Shown one piece after another: positions 36,563 to 45,458 of a stretch of DNA of 64,000 nt. The position numbers and the translations under genes are program-made. The notes under the pieces are model-generated. The model searched no databases, was not told the DNA's origin, and saw only the letters and a list, made by a program, of their open reading frames with translations. This DNA is from Sphingomonas echinoides ATCC 14820 (lineage in GTDB: Bacteria > Pseudomonadota > Alphaproteobacteria > Sphingomonadales > Sphingomonadaceae): the NCBI RefSeq assembly GCF_000241465.1, contig NZ_JH584235.1, positions 1,843,842 to 1,907,841 on the forward strand, read 5' to 3'. Positions within the stretch are counted from its first letter, which is position 1. Each line of letters begins with the position of its first letter.

Positions 36563-37264
36563 TCACCGCCGGACCTCGACTTCGAGCTGGCGGCTGAGGG
36601 TTGCGTGGAACGCATCGGCAAAGCGGTTGAGCCGTGCCTCGATCCGGTTGATGCTGTGGCTGAAGCGATTGTAGGCGATCACCGCTGGAATGGCGGCAAA
36701 CAGGCCGAGCGCGGTCGCGAACAGCGCCTCGGCAATGCCCGGTGCCACCACCGCGAGCGACGTGTTCTGCGCCGCCGCAATGCCGGTGAAGCTGCGCATG
36801 ATGCCCCACACCGTGCCGAACAAGCCAACGAACGGCGCGACCGCGCCGACCGTCGCCAGGATATTCAACCGGTCCGACAGCGTATCGATCTCGCTTGCCA
36901 CCGCCGAGCCCATCGCCGTCGCCAGCCGCTCCCGCGTGCCTTCACGGTCGACATGGCCGCCTGCGGTCGAGCGCCGCCATTCCGCGACCCCCGCCGTAAA
37001 CACGCGCGCGATCGGCAATGTGTTCTCGCTCTCCACGCGGTGGAACGCATCGATATCCTCGGCCTTCCAGAAATCCCGCTCGAACCGCGTGATCTGGCGA
37101 CGCGTGCTGCCCAGCTTGAACAGGAAACCAAGGATCACCGCCCAGGTCGCGACGCTCGCCAGCATCAGGCCGATCATCACCGTCTTCACCACCCAATCCG
37201 CCTGAAGGAACAGTGCGATCGGCGACAGTGTCGTCGCATCGGTATTGAGCATGAATCCAGTCAC
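36563..37264 (-). CDS. tolQ: biopolymer transport protein TolQ
   Basis: Inner-membrane proton-channel subunit of 233 residues with three membrane helices: about 25-45 (VMIGLMLASVATWAVILGFL), about 140-165 (ILATVGAVAPFVGLFGTVWGI) and about 175-200. It has the family motif GLFGTVWGIMRSFTGI. A GTG at 37264 overlaps the ybgC stop (GTGA) and has AGGAG 10 bases upstream. ATG 37252 is the alternative but lies 22 bases from the Shine-Dalgarno. Confidence 0.95.
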   Translation of the reverse strand: MTGFMLNTDATTLSPIALFLQADWVVKTVMIGLMLASVATWAVILGFLFKLGSTRRQITRFERDFWKAEDIDAFHRVESENTLPIARVFTAGVAEWRRSTAGGHVDREGTRERLATAMGSAVASEIDTLSDRLNILATVGAVAPFVGLFGTVWGIMRSFTGIAAAQNTSLAVVAPGIAEALFATALGLFAAIPAVIAYNRFSHSINRIEARLNRFADAFHATLSRQLEVEVRR

Positions 37265-37743
37265 GAACGTTGATCTCCTGATGTCGTAACGCCTTCGCCC
37301 ATCACTTGGGCGAAGGCGGCAATCCAATCCCTGGGCTGGCGCACCGCGCGCCCCGCTGCACCGACCAGCGCTGCGGTCACGTCTGCCTCGGTCAGTATCT
37401 CACCGCCGCGCATGACTCGCTGATGAATATCGACCGACGCAGCGCGAACTTTTGTAAGCCTGGTCACAACGAGCAGCGCGTCATCGAGTTTCGCCGGCGC
37501 GCGATAGCGGATGTTGAGCGCGGTCACGGCATAGGCCCCGCCGCCGCTTTCCTGATGCGCGCGCTGGTCGATGCCCGCCTGGCGCAGCATGTCCGAACGC
37601 GCCCGCTCCATATAGCGCAGGTAATTGGCGTGGTAGACGATCCCCGAAAGATCGGTGTCCTCGAAATAGACGCGCAGCGCGAAACGATGCTCGCCTGCGA
37701 CGATACGGCCTTGCGTCGGCAAATCGAGGTCGGCGTGCGGCAT
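37261..37743 (-). CDS. ybgC: acyl-CoA thioesterase YbgC, tol-pal associated
   Basis: Hot-dog fold thioesterase of 160 residues with the catalytic segment VYFEDTDLSGIVYHANYLRYMERARSD (Asp in DLSG). First gene of the tol-pal operon, its usual place. Start ATG 37743 gives the family N-terminus; ATG 37788 and the much longer open frame are not supported. The likely substrate is short-chain or ACP-bound acyl groups at the membrane. Confidence 0.95.
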   Translation of the reverse strand: MPHADLDLPTQGRIVAGEHRFALRVYFEDTDLSGIVYHANYLRYMERARSDMLRQAGIDQRAHQESGGGAYAVTALNIRYRAPAKLDDALLVVTRLTKVRAASVDIHQRVMRGGEILTEADVTAALVGAAGRAVRQPRDWIAAFAQVMGEGVTTSGDQRS

Positions 37744-37839
37744 GACGTCGCCCTGTAACGGCACGCGCGCGATCCGAAAACCCCGCATAGGCGCGCCGTA
37801 CCTACTGGACGCCCATAGTGTATCGCTTAAACAGAACAC

Positions 37840-38598
37840 ATGATCGATTCCCCGCACGCGCCCGCCTTGCGCATCCGAGGCCTGGCCAAGAGCTTCGACA
37901 AGCCTGTCATCGCCGGGCTCGATCTCGATATTGCCGGGGGCCAGCTTTACGCGCTGCTCGGCCCGAACGGCGCGGGCAAGACCACCACGCTGCGCATGGT
38001 CGCAGGGCTCGCCAAGCCCGACGCCGGGTCGATCGAGATTTTCGGCATCAACACACGGCGCGATCCGCTTGGGGCCAAGGCGATCACCGCCTGGCTGCCC
38101 GACGAGCCAATGCTCTATGACAAATTGTCGCCGCTCGAATATCTCGCCTTCGTCGCCGGGCTGTGGCGGATGGACCCCGGCTTCGCGGCGCGCGAGGCCG
38201 ATCGGCTGCTCCACTGGCTCGATTTGTGGGAGCAACGCGACACGCGCTGCGAAGGCTTTTCGCGCGGCATGAAGCAGAAGGTCGCGCTGGCGGGGGCGTT
38301 GATCCATGATCCAAAGCTGCTGATCCTCGACGAACCGCTGACCGGGCTCGATGCGAACATGGCGCGTTCGGTCAAGGATGCGCTGCGCGCGCAGGTGGAA
38401 GCGGGCAAGACCGTGATCGTCACCACCCATATCCTCGAAGTGGCGGAACGCATGGCGGACCGCATCGGCATCATCGGCGGCGGGCGCTTGCTCGCCGAGG
38501 GCACGCTCGACGAACTGCGCGACCGCGCTGGCACTGAGGGCATGACGCTAGAAGACACCTTCATTCGCCTGACCAGCGCGGAGCCCGTCGCCGCATGA
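37840..38598 (+). CDS. ABC transporter ATP-binding protein
   Basis: ABC ATPase of 252 residues: Walker A GPNGAGKTT, signature FSRGMKQKV (in place of LSGGQ), Walker B LLILDEPLTGLD and H-loop TTHILEVAERMAD. The SxGMxQ-type signature and the partner permease of about 480 residues place it among export-type ABC-2 systems. It is divergent from ybgC and overlaps the permease start (ATGA). Confidence 0.93.
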   Translation: MIDSPHAPALRIRGLAKSFDKPVIAGLDLDIAGGQLYALLGPNGAGKTTTLRMVAGLAKPDAGSIEIFGINTRRDPLGAKAITAWLPDEPMLYDKLSPLEYLAFVAGLWRMDPGFAAREADRLLHWLDLWEQRDTRCEGFSRGMKQKVALAGALIHDPKLLILDEPLTGLDANMARSVKDALRAQVEAGKTVIVTTHILEVAERMADRIGIIGGGRLLAEGTLDELRDRAGTEGMTLEDTFIRLTSAEPVAA

Positions 38599-40055
38599 AC
38601 TGGGCGATGCGCCGGGCGCGGCCGGGAAGCTTCGTCTGGCTGGCGCTGCACGAATTGCGCCTGACCTTCCGCGCCCGCCCCAGCAAGGGTGTGTCGCGCT
38701 GGATTGGCTATGGTCTGCTCGCGCTATGGCTGTTGATCGGGTGTGCGACCGGCTGGGCGCTGCGGGATACCCCGATTCCGGTCTTGCCCGAGATGTTGAT
38801 CGGCGCGCTTGGGGCGAGCCTGCTCGCGCTGACCTTCATGACCGCGCAAGCGATGATCGGCAGCCAGCGCACACTCTATGATAGCGGCGACCTGTCGCTG
38901 CTGTTTACCGCCCCCGTGCCGGAACGAACGGTCTTGCTGGCCAAATTGCTGGGGATCGCGGGTGCGATTGCGCTGACCTACGCAACCTTGCTGTTGCCGA
39001 TGGTCGTCCCGGTTGCGATTCTCGGCAATCCACAGCTGTTCGGGCTGGTCGCGTTGCTCGCCGCACTCGCTTTTGCCGCCGCCGCTTTTGGCCTCGCGCT
39101 GACGCTGACGATCGCCACGCTGGTCGGCCCGCGCGCCGCGCGCACCGTCGGGCAGATCGTCGCGGCAGTGCTCGGCGGCGCGATCTTCCTCGGCACGCAA
39201 TTGCTGTCGCATAGCGACCGGCGCGCAGGCGCTTTGGTCGCGCTGTTCGAGCGTCTGCGCGCAAACGGCGTTGGATCGCACGGGCTCTCCGCTTTGCCCG
39301 GTCGCGCGGCCCTGGGCGATCCGCTCGCCATCGTCATCCTGCTGGGCGGTGCGCTGCTGCTGTTCTTCGCCGCCGGATCGGCGCTGCAGCAGCTGTTCCT
39401 ATCGGGCTATCAGGATGGCGGGATGCGCCTGTCGCGCAGCAAGCCGACCGGCCGCGCCAGCGGACGCCTGTTTCACGCCGGGCTGACGCGCACGATCTTC
39501 GCCAAGGAGTGGCGGCTGCTGGCGCGCGACCCGGCGCTCGCCTTCCAGATCGTGGTGCGGCTGATCTACATGGCCCCCTTATTGTTCGTCGCCTTTGGCA
39601 AGGGGCACACCCTCCCGCTCCCGGCGACCTTGGCGTTTGGCAGCGTGTTCATCGCGAGCCAGCTCGTCGGCAGCTTTGCCTGGCTGACGGTTTCGGCGGA
39701 AGATTCGCCCGATCTGCTGGCGGTGGCACCGGTCGGCAAGGACGAGATCGACATTGCGAAACTGCTCGCCGCCTTTGCGATGGCCACGCCGTTCGCGCTG
39801 CTGCTACCGATCGCTATCGCCACCCAGACGGTGCCGGGGGCCGCGATCACGCTGGTGATGACCGCCTTTGGCGGCGCGGCGGCGGGCTATGTCGAACTCA
39901 AGCTCGGCAAACCCGGCCAGCGCAGCACCTTCGTGCGCCGTCGCCAGGGCGGCGTGGTCGCGGGCATCTTGTCGCTGCTGATCGCATTGGTGTTCGGCGG
40001 CGGCGCGGCGGCGGCAGTGTTCCTGCTCGGCGGCGGGTTGGCGCAGCTAAGCTGA
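38595..40055 (+). CDS. ABC-2-type transporter permease
   Basis: Membrane protein of 486 residues with about ten to twelve helices. Features are LLALWLLIGCATGWAL, a long loop near residues 280-300 (LSRSKPTGRASGRLFHAGLT) and a C-terminal helix cluster ending FGGGAAAAVFLLGGGLAQLS. Together with the preceding ATPase it forms an exporter of unknown cargo. It is convergent with the nitronate monooxygenase gene, 3 bases away. Confidence 0.88.
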   Translation: MNWAMRRARPGSFVWLALHELRLTFRARPSKGVSRWIGYGLLALWLLIGCATGWALRDTPIPVLPEMLIGALGASLLALTFMTAQAMIGSQRTLYDSGDLSLLFTAPVPERTVLLAKLLGIAGAIALTYATLLLPMVVPVAILGNPQLFGLVALLAALAFAAAAFGLALTLTIATLVGPRAARTVGQIVAAVLGGAIFLGTQLLSHSDRRAGALVALFERLRANGVGSHGLSALPGRAALGDPLAIVILLGGALLLFFAAGSALQQLFLSGYQDGGMRLSRSKPTGRASGRLFHAGLTRTIFAKEWRLLARDPALAFQIVVRLIYMAPLLFVAFGKGHTLPLPATLAFGSVFIASQLVGSFAWLTVSAEDSPDLLAVAPVGKDEIDIAKLLAAFAMATPFALLLPIAIATQTVPGAAITLVMTAFGGAAAGYVELKLGKPGQRSTFVRRRQGGVVAGILSLLIALVFGGGAAAAVFLLGGGLAQLS

Positions 40056-40058
40056 GGC

Positions 40059-41105
40059 TCAGGCCGCGCGCTGTGCCAGCGCGGCGGCGGCTTCCTCCAT
40101 CAGACTGGCGATGATGTCGGCAACGGGCTCTTCCTTGGTCACCATGCCGACCGACTGGCCCGCCATCAGGCTGCCATGCTCGACATCGCCCTCGATCACC
40201 GCGCGGCGCAGCGCGCCCGCCCAATAATGTTCGATCTGCAATTGCGCCTCGCCCATCGCGATCGTGCCCTCGTCGAGCGCCTGCGCCACTTCGCGCTGCT
40301 TGGCGGTGAACAAATCGGCCCCGGCATTCTTCAGCGCGCGCACCGGGATGACGGGCAAACGCGGGTCGATCTGCACGCTCGCCACCGCATCGCGCGCCGA
40401 AGCGCGTAGGAAGGCCTTCTTGAAGTTCGGATGCGCAATGCTCTCGGTCGCGCAGGCAAAGCGCGTGCCGAGCTGCACGCCCGCCGCGCCCATGTCGAGA
40501 TACGCGGCGATCGCCTCGCCGCGTCCGATGCCCCCCGCCACGAACACCGGCACCTTGTCGGCGACGTCGGGCAGGATTTCCTGCGCAAGCACGCTGGTCG
40601 ACACCGGGCCGATATGCCCGCCCGCTTCCATGCCCTCGACGACCAGCGCGTCGACGCCCGAGCGGATCAGTTTCTTGGCGAGGCTGAGCGCCGGGGCGAA
40701 ACAGATCAGCTTGGCACCCTTGGCCTTGATCGCGTCGATCGATCCCGCCGGGGGCAAGCCGCCGGCCAGCACGACATGGCCGACGCCGTGGCGACTGCAC
40801 ACTTCGATCAGATCGAACAGCGCGGGGTGCATGGTGATGAGGTTCACCCCGAACGGCTTGTCGGTCATCGCCTTGGTCGCGGCGATTTCGGCATCGAGCA
40901 ATTCCGGCGTCATCGCGCCACAGGCGATCAGGCCGAACCCGCCCGCATTGGAAATCGCCGAGACGAGGTGCCGCTCAGACACCCATGACATCGCGCCACA
41001 GATGATCGCGGTCTGGCTGCCGAGAAAGGCGGTGCCGCGCGCCATGCGGCGCTGAAGACGCTCCGCGCCGGAAAGCGGAGCTACAATGGGGGTCGCTTGG
41101 GTCAT
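40059..41105 (-). CDS. nitronate monooxygenase / FabK-like flavoprotein
   Basis: FMN-dependent TIM-barrel protein of 348 residues in the 2-nitropropane dioxygenase family. Recognisable segments are ISNAGGFGLIACGAMTPE, VVLAGGLPP, VVEGMEAGGHIG, VFVAGGIGRGEAIAAYLDMGAAGVQLGTRF and the His-containing GMEAGGHIG loop. It may detoxify propionate-3-nitronate or reduce enoyl groups. Start ATG 41105 gives a family-like N-terminus. The 5' region is unannotated for 373 bases. Confidence 0.9.
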   Translation of the reverse strand: MTQATPIVAPLSGAERLQRRMARGTAFLGSQTAIICGAMSWVSERHLVSAISNAGGFGLIACGAMTPELLDAEIAATKAMTDKPFGVNLITMHPALFDLIEVCSRHGVGHVVLAGGLPPAGSIDAIKAKGAKLICFAPALSLAKKLIRSGVDALVVEGMEAGGHIGPVSTSVLAQEILPDVADKVPVFVAGGIGRGEAIAAYLDMGAAGVQLGTRFACATESIAHPNFKKAFLRASARDAVASVQIDPRLPVIPVRALKNAGADLFTAKQREVAQALDEGTIAMGEAQLQIEHYWAGALRRAVIEGDVEHGSLMAGQSVGMVTKEEPVADIIASLMEEAAAALAQRAA

Positions 41106-41478
41106 GCCATCGTGCCTAGCCGCTACGGGCAAGACCATCTAGCCCCCTCCGACATTCCCCGATCAGCCGTTCACACCGGCGAAGCAAACGCTCGTCTTTT
41201 TCGACCGGCATTCGCTCCAGATCGGAGCAACCTCGCTCAATCATCGCAGCAAACCGTCAAATTGGTTCAGCAACACGGTGCAATAATCTTCATCCATAGT
41301 ATGAGCGTCACGTCGCTTATAGGATGTTGCGATGACACTATCACCGACGCCTTCTACGCATCATATCTATTGATCGTCTTTCATCGGGATAGCGATCTAC
41401 CGCCTAGACTGGCTGATCTGATACCTCTTGTCGCAAGTTAGTGATGTGCAGCGTATCCTTCTCGCAATGGAGACGATC
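41106..41478. other. 373-base intergenic region with lowered GC
   Basis: This is the longest gene-free stretch in the window. Open frames across it have no recognisable protein sequence. It is AT-richer than its neighbours and probably carries the promoters of the divergent nitronate monooxygenase and the unknown gene at 41479. I see no hairpin, repeat or clear -35/-10 pair. Confidence 0.5.
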
Positions 41479-42540
41479 ATGCCTAGCCAATATACCATCT
41501 ATCTGGTCAACCAGTCTTCCTCGACTCAGACATTCTGGTGCTTCCTCACCCGGCCTGCGGAAATCGCGAGCGATCCCAACGTCTTTGCCAATTCGAGCGC
41601 CTCGATCGCGATCGATTCGAACGATCCGAGCACGAATTACTTCGTCATTCCCGTGCAATATTCGGTCGGCGCTGGTGCGAGCAACAACGCCGTCGGTCTG
41701 GACGTTCAAGTCACTTCGACGATCTCGCAAAACAGCGAGCTCGCGCAGGTGTGGAACGCCGATTACGCCAACGCTCCGCCCAAAAAGGGGCCAAAACTGA
41801 ACTTGGCGAGCACGTCGACCGGCCCGAACAGCATCAAACTCGTCACCAATTCCTTCAACCAGGAAGATAACGAAGCGCTGGGCTGGTACAGCAACCAGTC
41901 GTTCGGCATCCAGACGGCCAGCGGTTTCATGGGGATGACCTGGTCTCCCTCGCCCAACCAAAGCCGGACGCTGACGCCGAAGCTGAGCTTCTATATCAGC
42001 GTCGGATCATTCGGATCGTCGACCCTCGCCGACTGGACGCAAGTGAGCAACGACTCCGCCCAGGTCTCGGTCCCCGGCTCCTTCTCCGGCGGGGCCTGCA
42101 CCGTAACGCTGCTGAACAACGGAAAGTGGAAGATCGCGCCGGGCAAGCCAGCCCAGTTCGCGTTGCTGGAAAACCTGGCTTTCCTGAAATCCGACGAGCA
42201 TTCGCAGTTGATGGCGATGGCGTATCTGGAAGATGCCACGATCCAACAGGATACCGTGACGCAGGTTCACTGGGACACGGCGTCTGTGGCAAAGCTTTCC
42301 GCCGAAGAAGAAGCGGAAGGCTATGTCGCGAACACGTTCCTCACCGGGACGATCACCGTGGCGACAGCGTTGACGGCCGGATTTGCCTACTTCGTGGTGA
42401 GCGGGGTGCAATTCTCGATCACCAGCGTTAATGGTGCCACCACCGTGAACTTCAGCTATAGCGGTGCGCAATCGGCCGCCACCATCCAAAACCTTCTGGT
42501 CGCGGGCGCCCAGGCCATCTTTGGCGGCAACAGGCCCTGA
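41479..42540 (+). CDS. uncharacterised protein, first gene of an unknown pair
   Basis: Unrecognised protein of 353 residues starting MPSQYTIYLVNQSSSTQTFW. ATG 41479 has a GGAG Shine-Dalgarno 6 bases upstream; ATG 41467 is an alternative. It is rich in Ser, Thr, Asn and Gln and appears beta-strand dominated. It lacks a signal peptide. A hydrophobic stretch near residues 290-315 (TITVATALTAGFAYFVVSGV) could insert into a membrane or be a buried strand. Base composition is AT-richer than neighbours. The next gene lies 15 bases downstream. I cannot assign a function; beta-sandwich lectin-like or pore-forming folds are possibilities only. Confidence 0.78.
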   Translation: MPSQYTIYLVNQSSSTQTFWCFLTRPAEIASDPNVFANSSASIAIDSNDPSTNYFVIPVQYSVGAGASNNAVGLDVQVTSTISQNSELAQVWNADYANAPPKKGPKLNLASTSTGPNSIKLVTNSFNQEDNEALGWYSNQSFGIQTASGFMGMTWSPSPNQSRTLTPKLSFYISVGSFGSSTLADWTQVSNDSAQVSVPGSFSGGACTVTLLNNGKWKIAPGKPAQFALLENLAFLKSDEHSQLMAMAYLEDATIQQDTVTQVHWDTASVAKLSAEEEAEGYVANTFLTGTITVATALTAGFAYFVVSGVQFSITSVNGATTVNFSYSGAQSAATIQNLLVAGAQAIFGGNRP

Positions 42541-42555
42541 AGGGCGCAACCGTCC

Positions 42556-43257
42556 GTGCGGCTCGGCAAAGGCGACATCCCGGTGAAAACCACCCCCTTC
42601 TCACCGACGCCCGCCGAGCTCGCACAGGCAAACCCGCGCTTCACCCCGGTGGCTGCAGACACGCTGTATGCAGCCACCGCATACCCGCCCACCACGACCG
42701 TCACCATCAAACCTGCACGGGATTACGCGATTGCGCTGGTGGCGACCTTCTTCCCCGCAAACATGGCGCAGCTTGGCGGGGAACGCATCGTCGCCGGACT
42801 GCAGACCGTCGACACCACCGTCTACATCGCCTTCAACCGCGATATGCCGGTGTCATGGTTCGCATCGATTTATAAGACGGGCGAGATCAGCCCCAATGCG
42901 GCGGCGTTTCCCTATTCCAGCGATGCCGACAGCTTCATACTGCCGCTCAACAAAGCGGTCACGCTCACCCATGATTCGGCCGGGTGGCACATCCCGAGCT
43001 ATGATGCCACGCTCTACAAAGTGACCGTCGGCTTTGGCCTGGGCAGCGATCCGATCTTTTGTGCCTATGCACTGCAAGTCTCGCCCGTCAGCACCGCCGT
43101 GGTGGAAGCGGGCGGATTTCAGCTCGTCCGCAATGCGGGCGGGCAGGAGATCGGCGACGTCATCTCGGTGGCGGAGGAAGCCTGGTCGATGCCGATCGGC
43201 GGGCAATATATCCTGACCTTCGATGCTTCCGGCAACGGCACGCTCAGCACGCGCTGA
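42556..43257 (+). CDS. uncharacterised protein, second gene of an unknown pair
   Basis: Unrecognised protein of about 233 residues. GTG 42556, 11 bases after an AAGGG stretch, is the probable start; GTG 42583 is possible. Pro/Thr-rich N-terminus (PFSPTPAELAQANPRFTPVA), then alternating strands such as TTTVTIKPARDYAIALVATFF and TTVYIAFNRDMPVSWFASIY. The C-terminal half contains SVAEEAWSMPIGGQYILTF. No signal peptide, lipobox or membrane helix. The close spacing to the upstream gene implies co-expression and perhaps a complex. No known family recognised. Confidence 0.75.
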   Translation: MRLGKGDIPVKTTPFSPTPAELAQANPRFTPVAADTLYAATAYPPTTTVTIKPARDYAIALVATFFPANMAQLGGERIVAGLQTVDTTVYIAFNRDMPVSWFASIYKTGEISPNAAAFPYSSDADSFILPLNKAVTLTHDSAGWHIPSYDATLYKVTVGFGLGSDPIFCAYALQVSPVSTAVVEAGGFQLVRNAGGQEIGDVISVAEEAWSMPIGGQYILTFDASGNGTLSTR

Positions 43258-43275
43258 GCGGGCCGTTTTCGCCGT

Positions 43276-44535
43276 TCAGGCGGCATCCTCGGCATCAAGG
43301 CCGTATGCCGTGTGCAGCACGCGCACCGCCAGTTCGGTATAATCCTCCTCGATCAGCACCGAGACCTTGATCTCGCTGGTCGAAATCGCCTGGATGTTGA
43401 TGCCGCGCTCGCCCAGCGTCGAGAACATCGTGCTGGCGACACCGGCGTGGCTGCGCATGCCCACGCCCACCACCGAAATCTTGGCCACGCGCGTGTCATG
43501 CACCAGCGACACGAAGCCGATCTTCTCGCGCGCGGCGTTCAGCGCCTCGATCGAGCGCGCCAGATCGGCCGCCGGTACGGTGAAGGTGACGTCGGTCGAG
43601 CCTGCCGCATGGGCGATATTCTGGATAATCATGTCGACGTTGATGTTCGCCGCCGCGAGCGGCTCGAAGATCGACGCGACCGCGCCGGGCTTGTCCGGCA
43701 CCGCCGTCAGCGTGATCTTGGCCTCGTTCTTGTCATGCGCGATGCCGGTGATTAGCTGGCTTTCCATGTCTGCAATCTCCTCTTCGCCCACGATCATCGT
43801 GCCGGGCAATGTATCCGCCATCGGTGCATCCTCGCCCGTGAAGGACGACAGCACTTGCACGCGCACGCCTTCCTTCATCGCGAGCCCGACCGAGCGTGTC
43901 TGGAGCACCTTGGCCCCGACGCTGGCAAGCTCCAGCATCTCTTCGTAGGTGACCTTCTTCAATTTGCGCGCACGCGGCACGATGCGCGGGTCGGTGGTGT
44001 AGACCCCGTCGACATCGGTATAGATGTCGCAGCGGTCCGCCTTCATCGCCGCGGCCATCGCGACTGCCGAGGTATCGGAGCCGCCACGGCCAAGCGTGGT
44101 GACGCGGCCATCGGCATCGATGCCCTGGAAACCGGGGATCACTGCCACTTCGCCCGCCGCAAGGCTGGTCTCCAGCGCTGCCATGTCGATTCCCTCGATC
44201 CGGGCCGAGGCGTGCGCGTCCGACGTGGCGATCGGCAATTGCCAGCCGAGCCAGCTGCGCGCCGGCACGCCCGCCGCCTGCAGCGCAATCGCCAGCAAGC
44301 CGCTGGTGATCTGCTCGCCCGCCGAGACGACCACGTCATATTCCTTGGGGTCGTAAAGCGACGAGGCTTCGCGGCAGAAGCCGACCAGCCGGTCGGTCTC
44401 GCCGGCCATCGCCGATACCACCACCGCGACCTGATTGCCCGCCGCGACTTCGCGTTTGACGCGCGCGGCAACGCTGCGGATCCGTTCGATCCCGGCCATC
44501 GAGGTGCCGCCGAATTTCATCACGATACGGGCCAT
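43276..44535 (-). CDS. lysC: aspartate kinase
   Basis: First enzyme of the Lys/Thr/Met branch, 419 residues. Catalytic domain starts MARIVMKFGGTSMAGIERI and includes VVVSAMAGETD and TTLGRGGSDTSA. Two C-terminal ACT domains (about 265-335 and 345-410; TAVPDKPGAVASIFEPL, VVGVGMRSHAGVASTMFSTL) bind feedback inhibitors. The frame further upstream is not coding. Its pathway partner thrC ends the window. Confidence 0.97.
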   Translation of the reverse strand: MARIVMKFGGTSMAGIERIRSVAARVKREVAAGNQVAVVVSAMAGETDRLVGFCREASSLYDPKEYDVVVSAGEQITSGLLAIALQAAGVPARSWLGWQLPIATSDAHASARIEGIDMAALETSLAAGEVAVIPGFQGIDADGRVTTLGRGGSDTSAVAMAAAMKADRCDIYTDVDGVYTTDPRIVPRARKLKKVTYEEMLELASVGAKVLQTRSVGLAMKEGVRVQVLSSFTGEDAPMADTLPGTMIVGEEEIADMESQLITGIAHDKNEAKITLTAVPDKPGAVASIFEPLAAANINVDMIIQNIAHAAGSTDVTFTVPAADLARSIEALNAAREKIGFVSLVHDTRVAKISVVGVGMRSHAGVASTMFSTLGERGINIQAISTSEIKVSVLIEEDYTELAVRVLHTAYGLDAEDAA

Positions 44536-44597
44536 GCGCAGCAGACATCCTTGAGCTGGGGCTTGGGCTATTGGGGGCGTCCTGATAGGAAGCACGC

Positions 44598-45338
44598 ATG
44601 AAGAGCGCAACCGTAACGTCTGCAACCACTATCAACCCGGCCGAGGCCGCCCATTTCGGCGCGATGGCGGCGGAATGGTGGGATCCCAAGGGCTCCTCGG
44701 CGATGCTGCACCGCTTGAACCCGGTGCGGCTTCGCTATCTGCGCGAACGGATCGACGCGCACTGGCATGGCGATGAGACGGGCTTCACCCCGCTCGCGGG
44801 CAAGCGCGCGCTCGATGTCGGCTGCGGCGCCGGCTTGCTGTGCGAGCCACTGGCACGGCTGGGCGCAGACGTCACCGGGCTCGATGCGGCTGCGGAGAAT
44901 GTCGCAGTGGCAAGCGCCCACGCCACGCAATCGGGCCTCGCGATCGATTATCGCACCGGCAGTGTAGAGGATCTGGACAGCGCGACCTTCGATCTCGTGA
45001 CCAGCATGGAAGTGATCGAGCACGTTACCGACCCCGCCGCTTTCATTGCCGGGCTGGCGGGCGCGCTCGCGGAAGATGGCCTGCTGATCCTCTCCACCCC
45101 CAACCGCACCGCGCTGTCACGGCTCGCGCTGATCACGGTCGGCGAAGGGCTGGGGCAAATCCCGCGCGGCACGCATGACTGGGACAAGTTTTTGGTGCCC
45201 GATGCCCTGACCGAACTGGTCGAGGCAGCGGGGTTGCGCGTGGTCGATGTGCGCGGGCTTGGCTTCTCGGTCGCCAAGGGCTTCGTGCTGTCCGATGATA
45301 CCAAGCTCGATTATTTCGTAACGGCGGTGCGGGCGTAA
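44598..45338 (+). CDS. ubiG: bifunctional ubiquinone O-methyltransferase
   Basis: SAM-dependent methyltransferase of 246 residues performing both O-methylations of ubiquinone. Motif I is LDVGCGAGLLCEPLARLGADVTGLD, with EVIEHV and the family segment FGAMAAEWWDPKGSSAMLHRLNPVR. The GTHDWDKFLVPDAL region is also diagnostic. Divergent from lysC, a common alphaproteobacterial arrangement. Confidence 0.96.
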   Translation: MKSATVTSATTINPAEAAHFGAMAAEWWDPKGSSAMLHRLNPVRLRYLRERIDAHWHGDETGFTPLAGKRALDVGCGAGLLCEPLARLGADVTGLDAAAENVAVASAHATQSGLAIDYRTGSVEDLDSATFDLVTSMEVIEHVTDPAAFIAGLAGALAEDGLLILSTPNRTALSRLALITVGEGLGQIPRGTHDWDKFLVPDALTELVEAAGLRVVDVRGLGFSVAKGFVLSDDTKLDYFVTAVRA

Positions 45339-45341
45339 CCC

Positions 45342-45448
45342 CTCCCCTCCCTGGAAGGGAGGGGCTGGGGGTGGGTGGCTCTCCGTGCTGGGCGACGGTC
45401 CGACCAACGGGCCGACCCACCCCGCCCCCTCCCTTCCAGGGAGGGGAG
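45342..45448. repeat. compound palindromic repeat (two facing hairpins), copy 2
   Basis: CTCCCCTCCCTGGAAGGGAG opens an arm of about 37 bp whose near-perfect reverse complement ends at 45448; each arm also folds on itself. Same family as 21595-21703, with GGA for GAA in the small loop on the left arm and a compensating TCC on the right. It occupies the gap between convergent ubiG and the osmolyte transporter. Confidence 0.88.
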
Positions 45449-45458
45449 TCAGCGCTCG

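Noticed and set aside
41097..41441. 114-codon frame in the long intergenic region
   Set aside because: No family resemblance, no Shine-Dalgarno, and it starts within the nitronate monooxygenase gene; left as non-coding.
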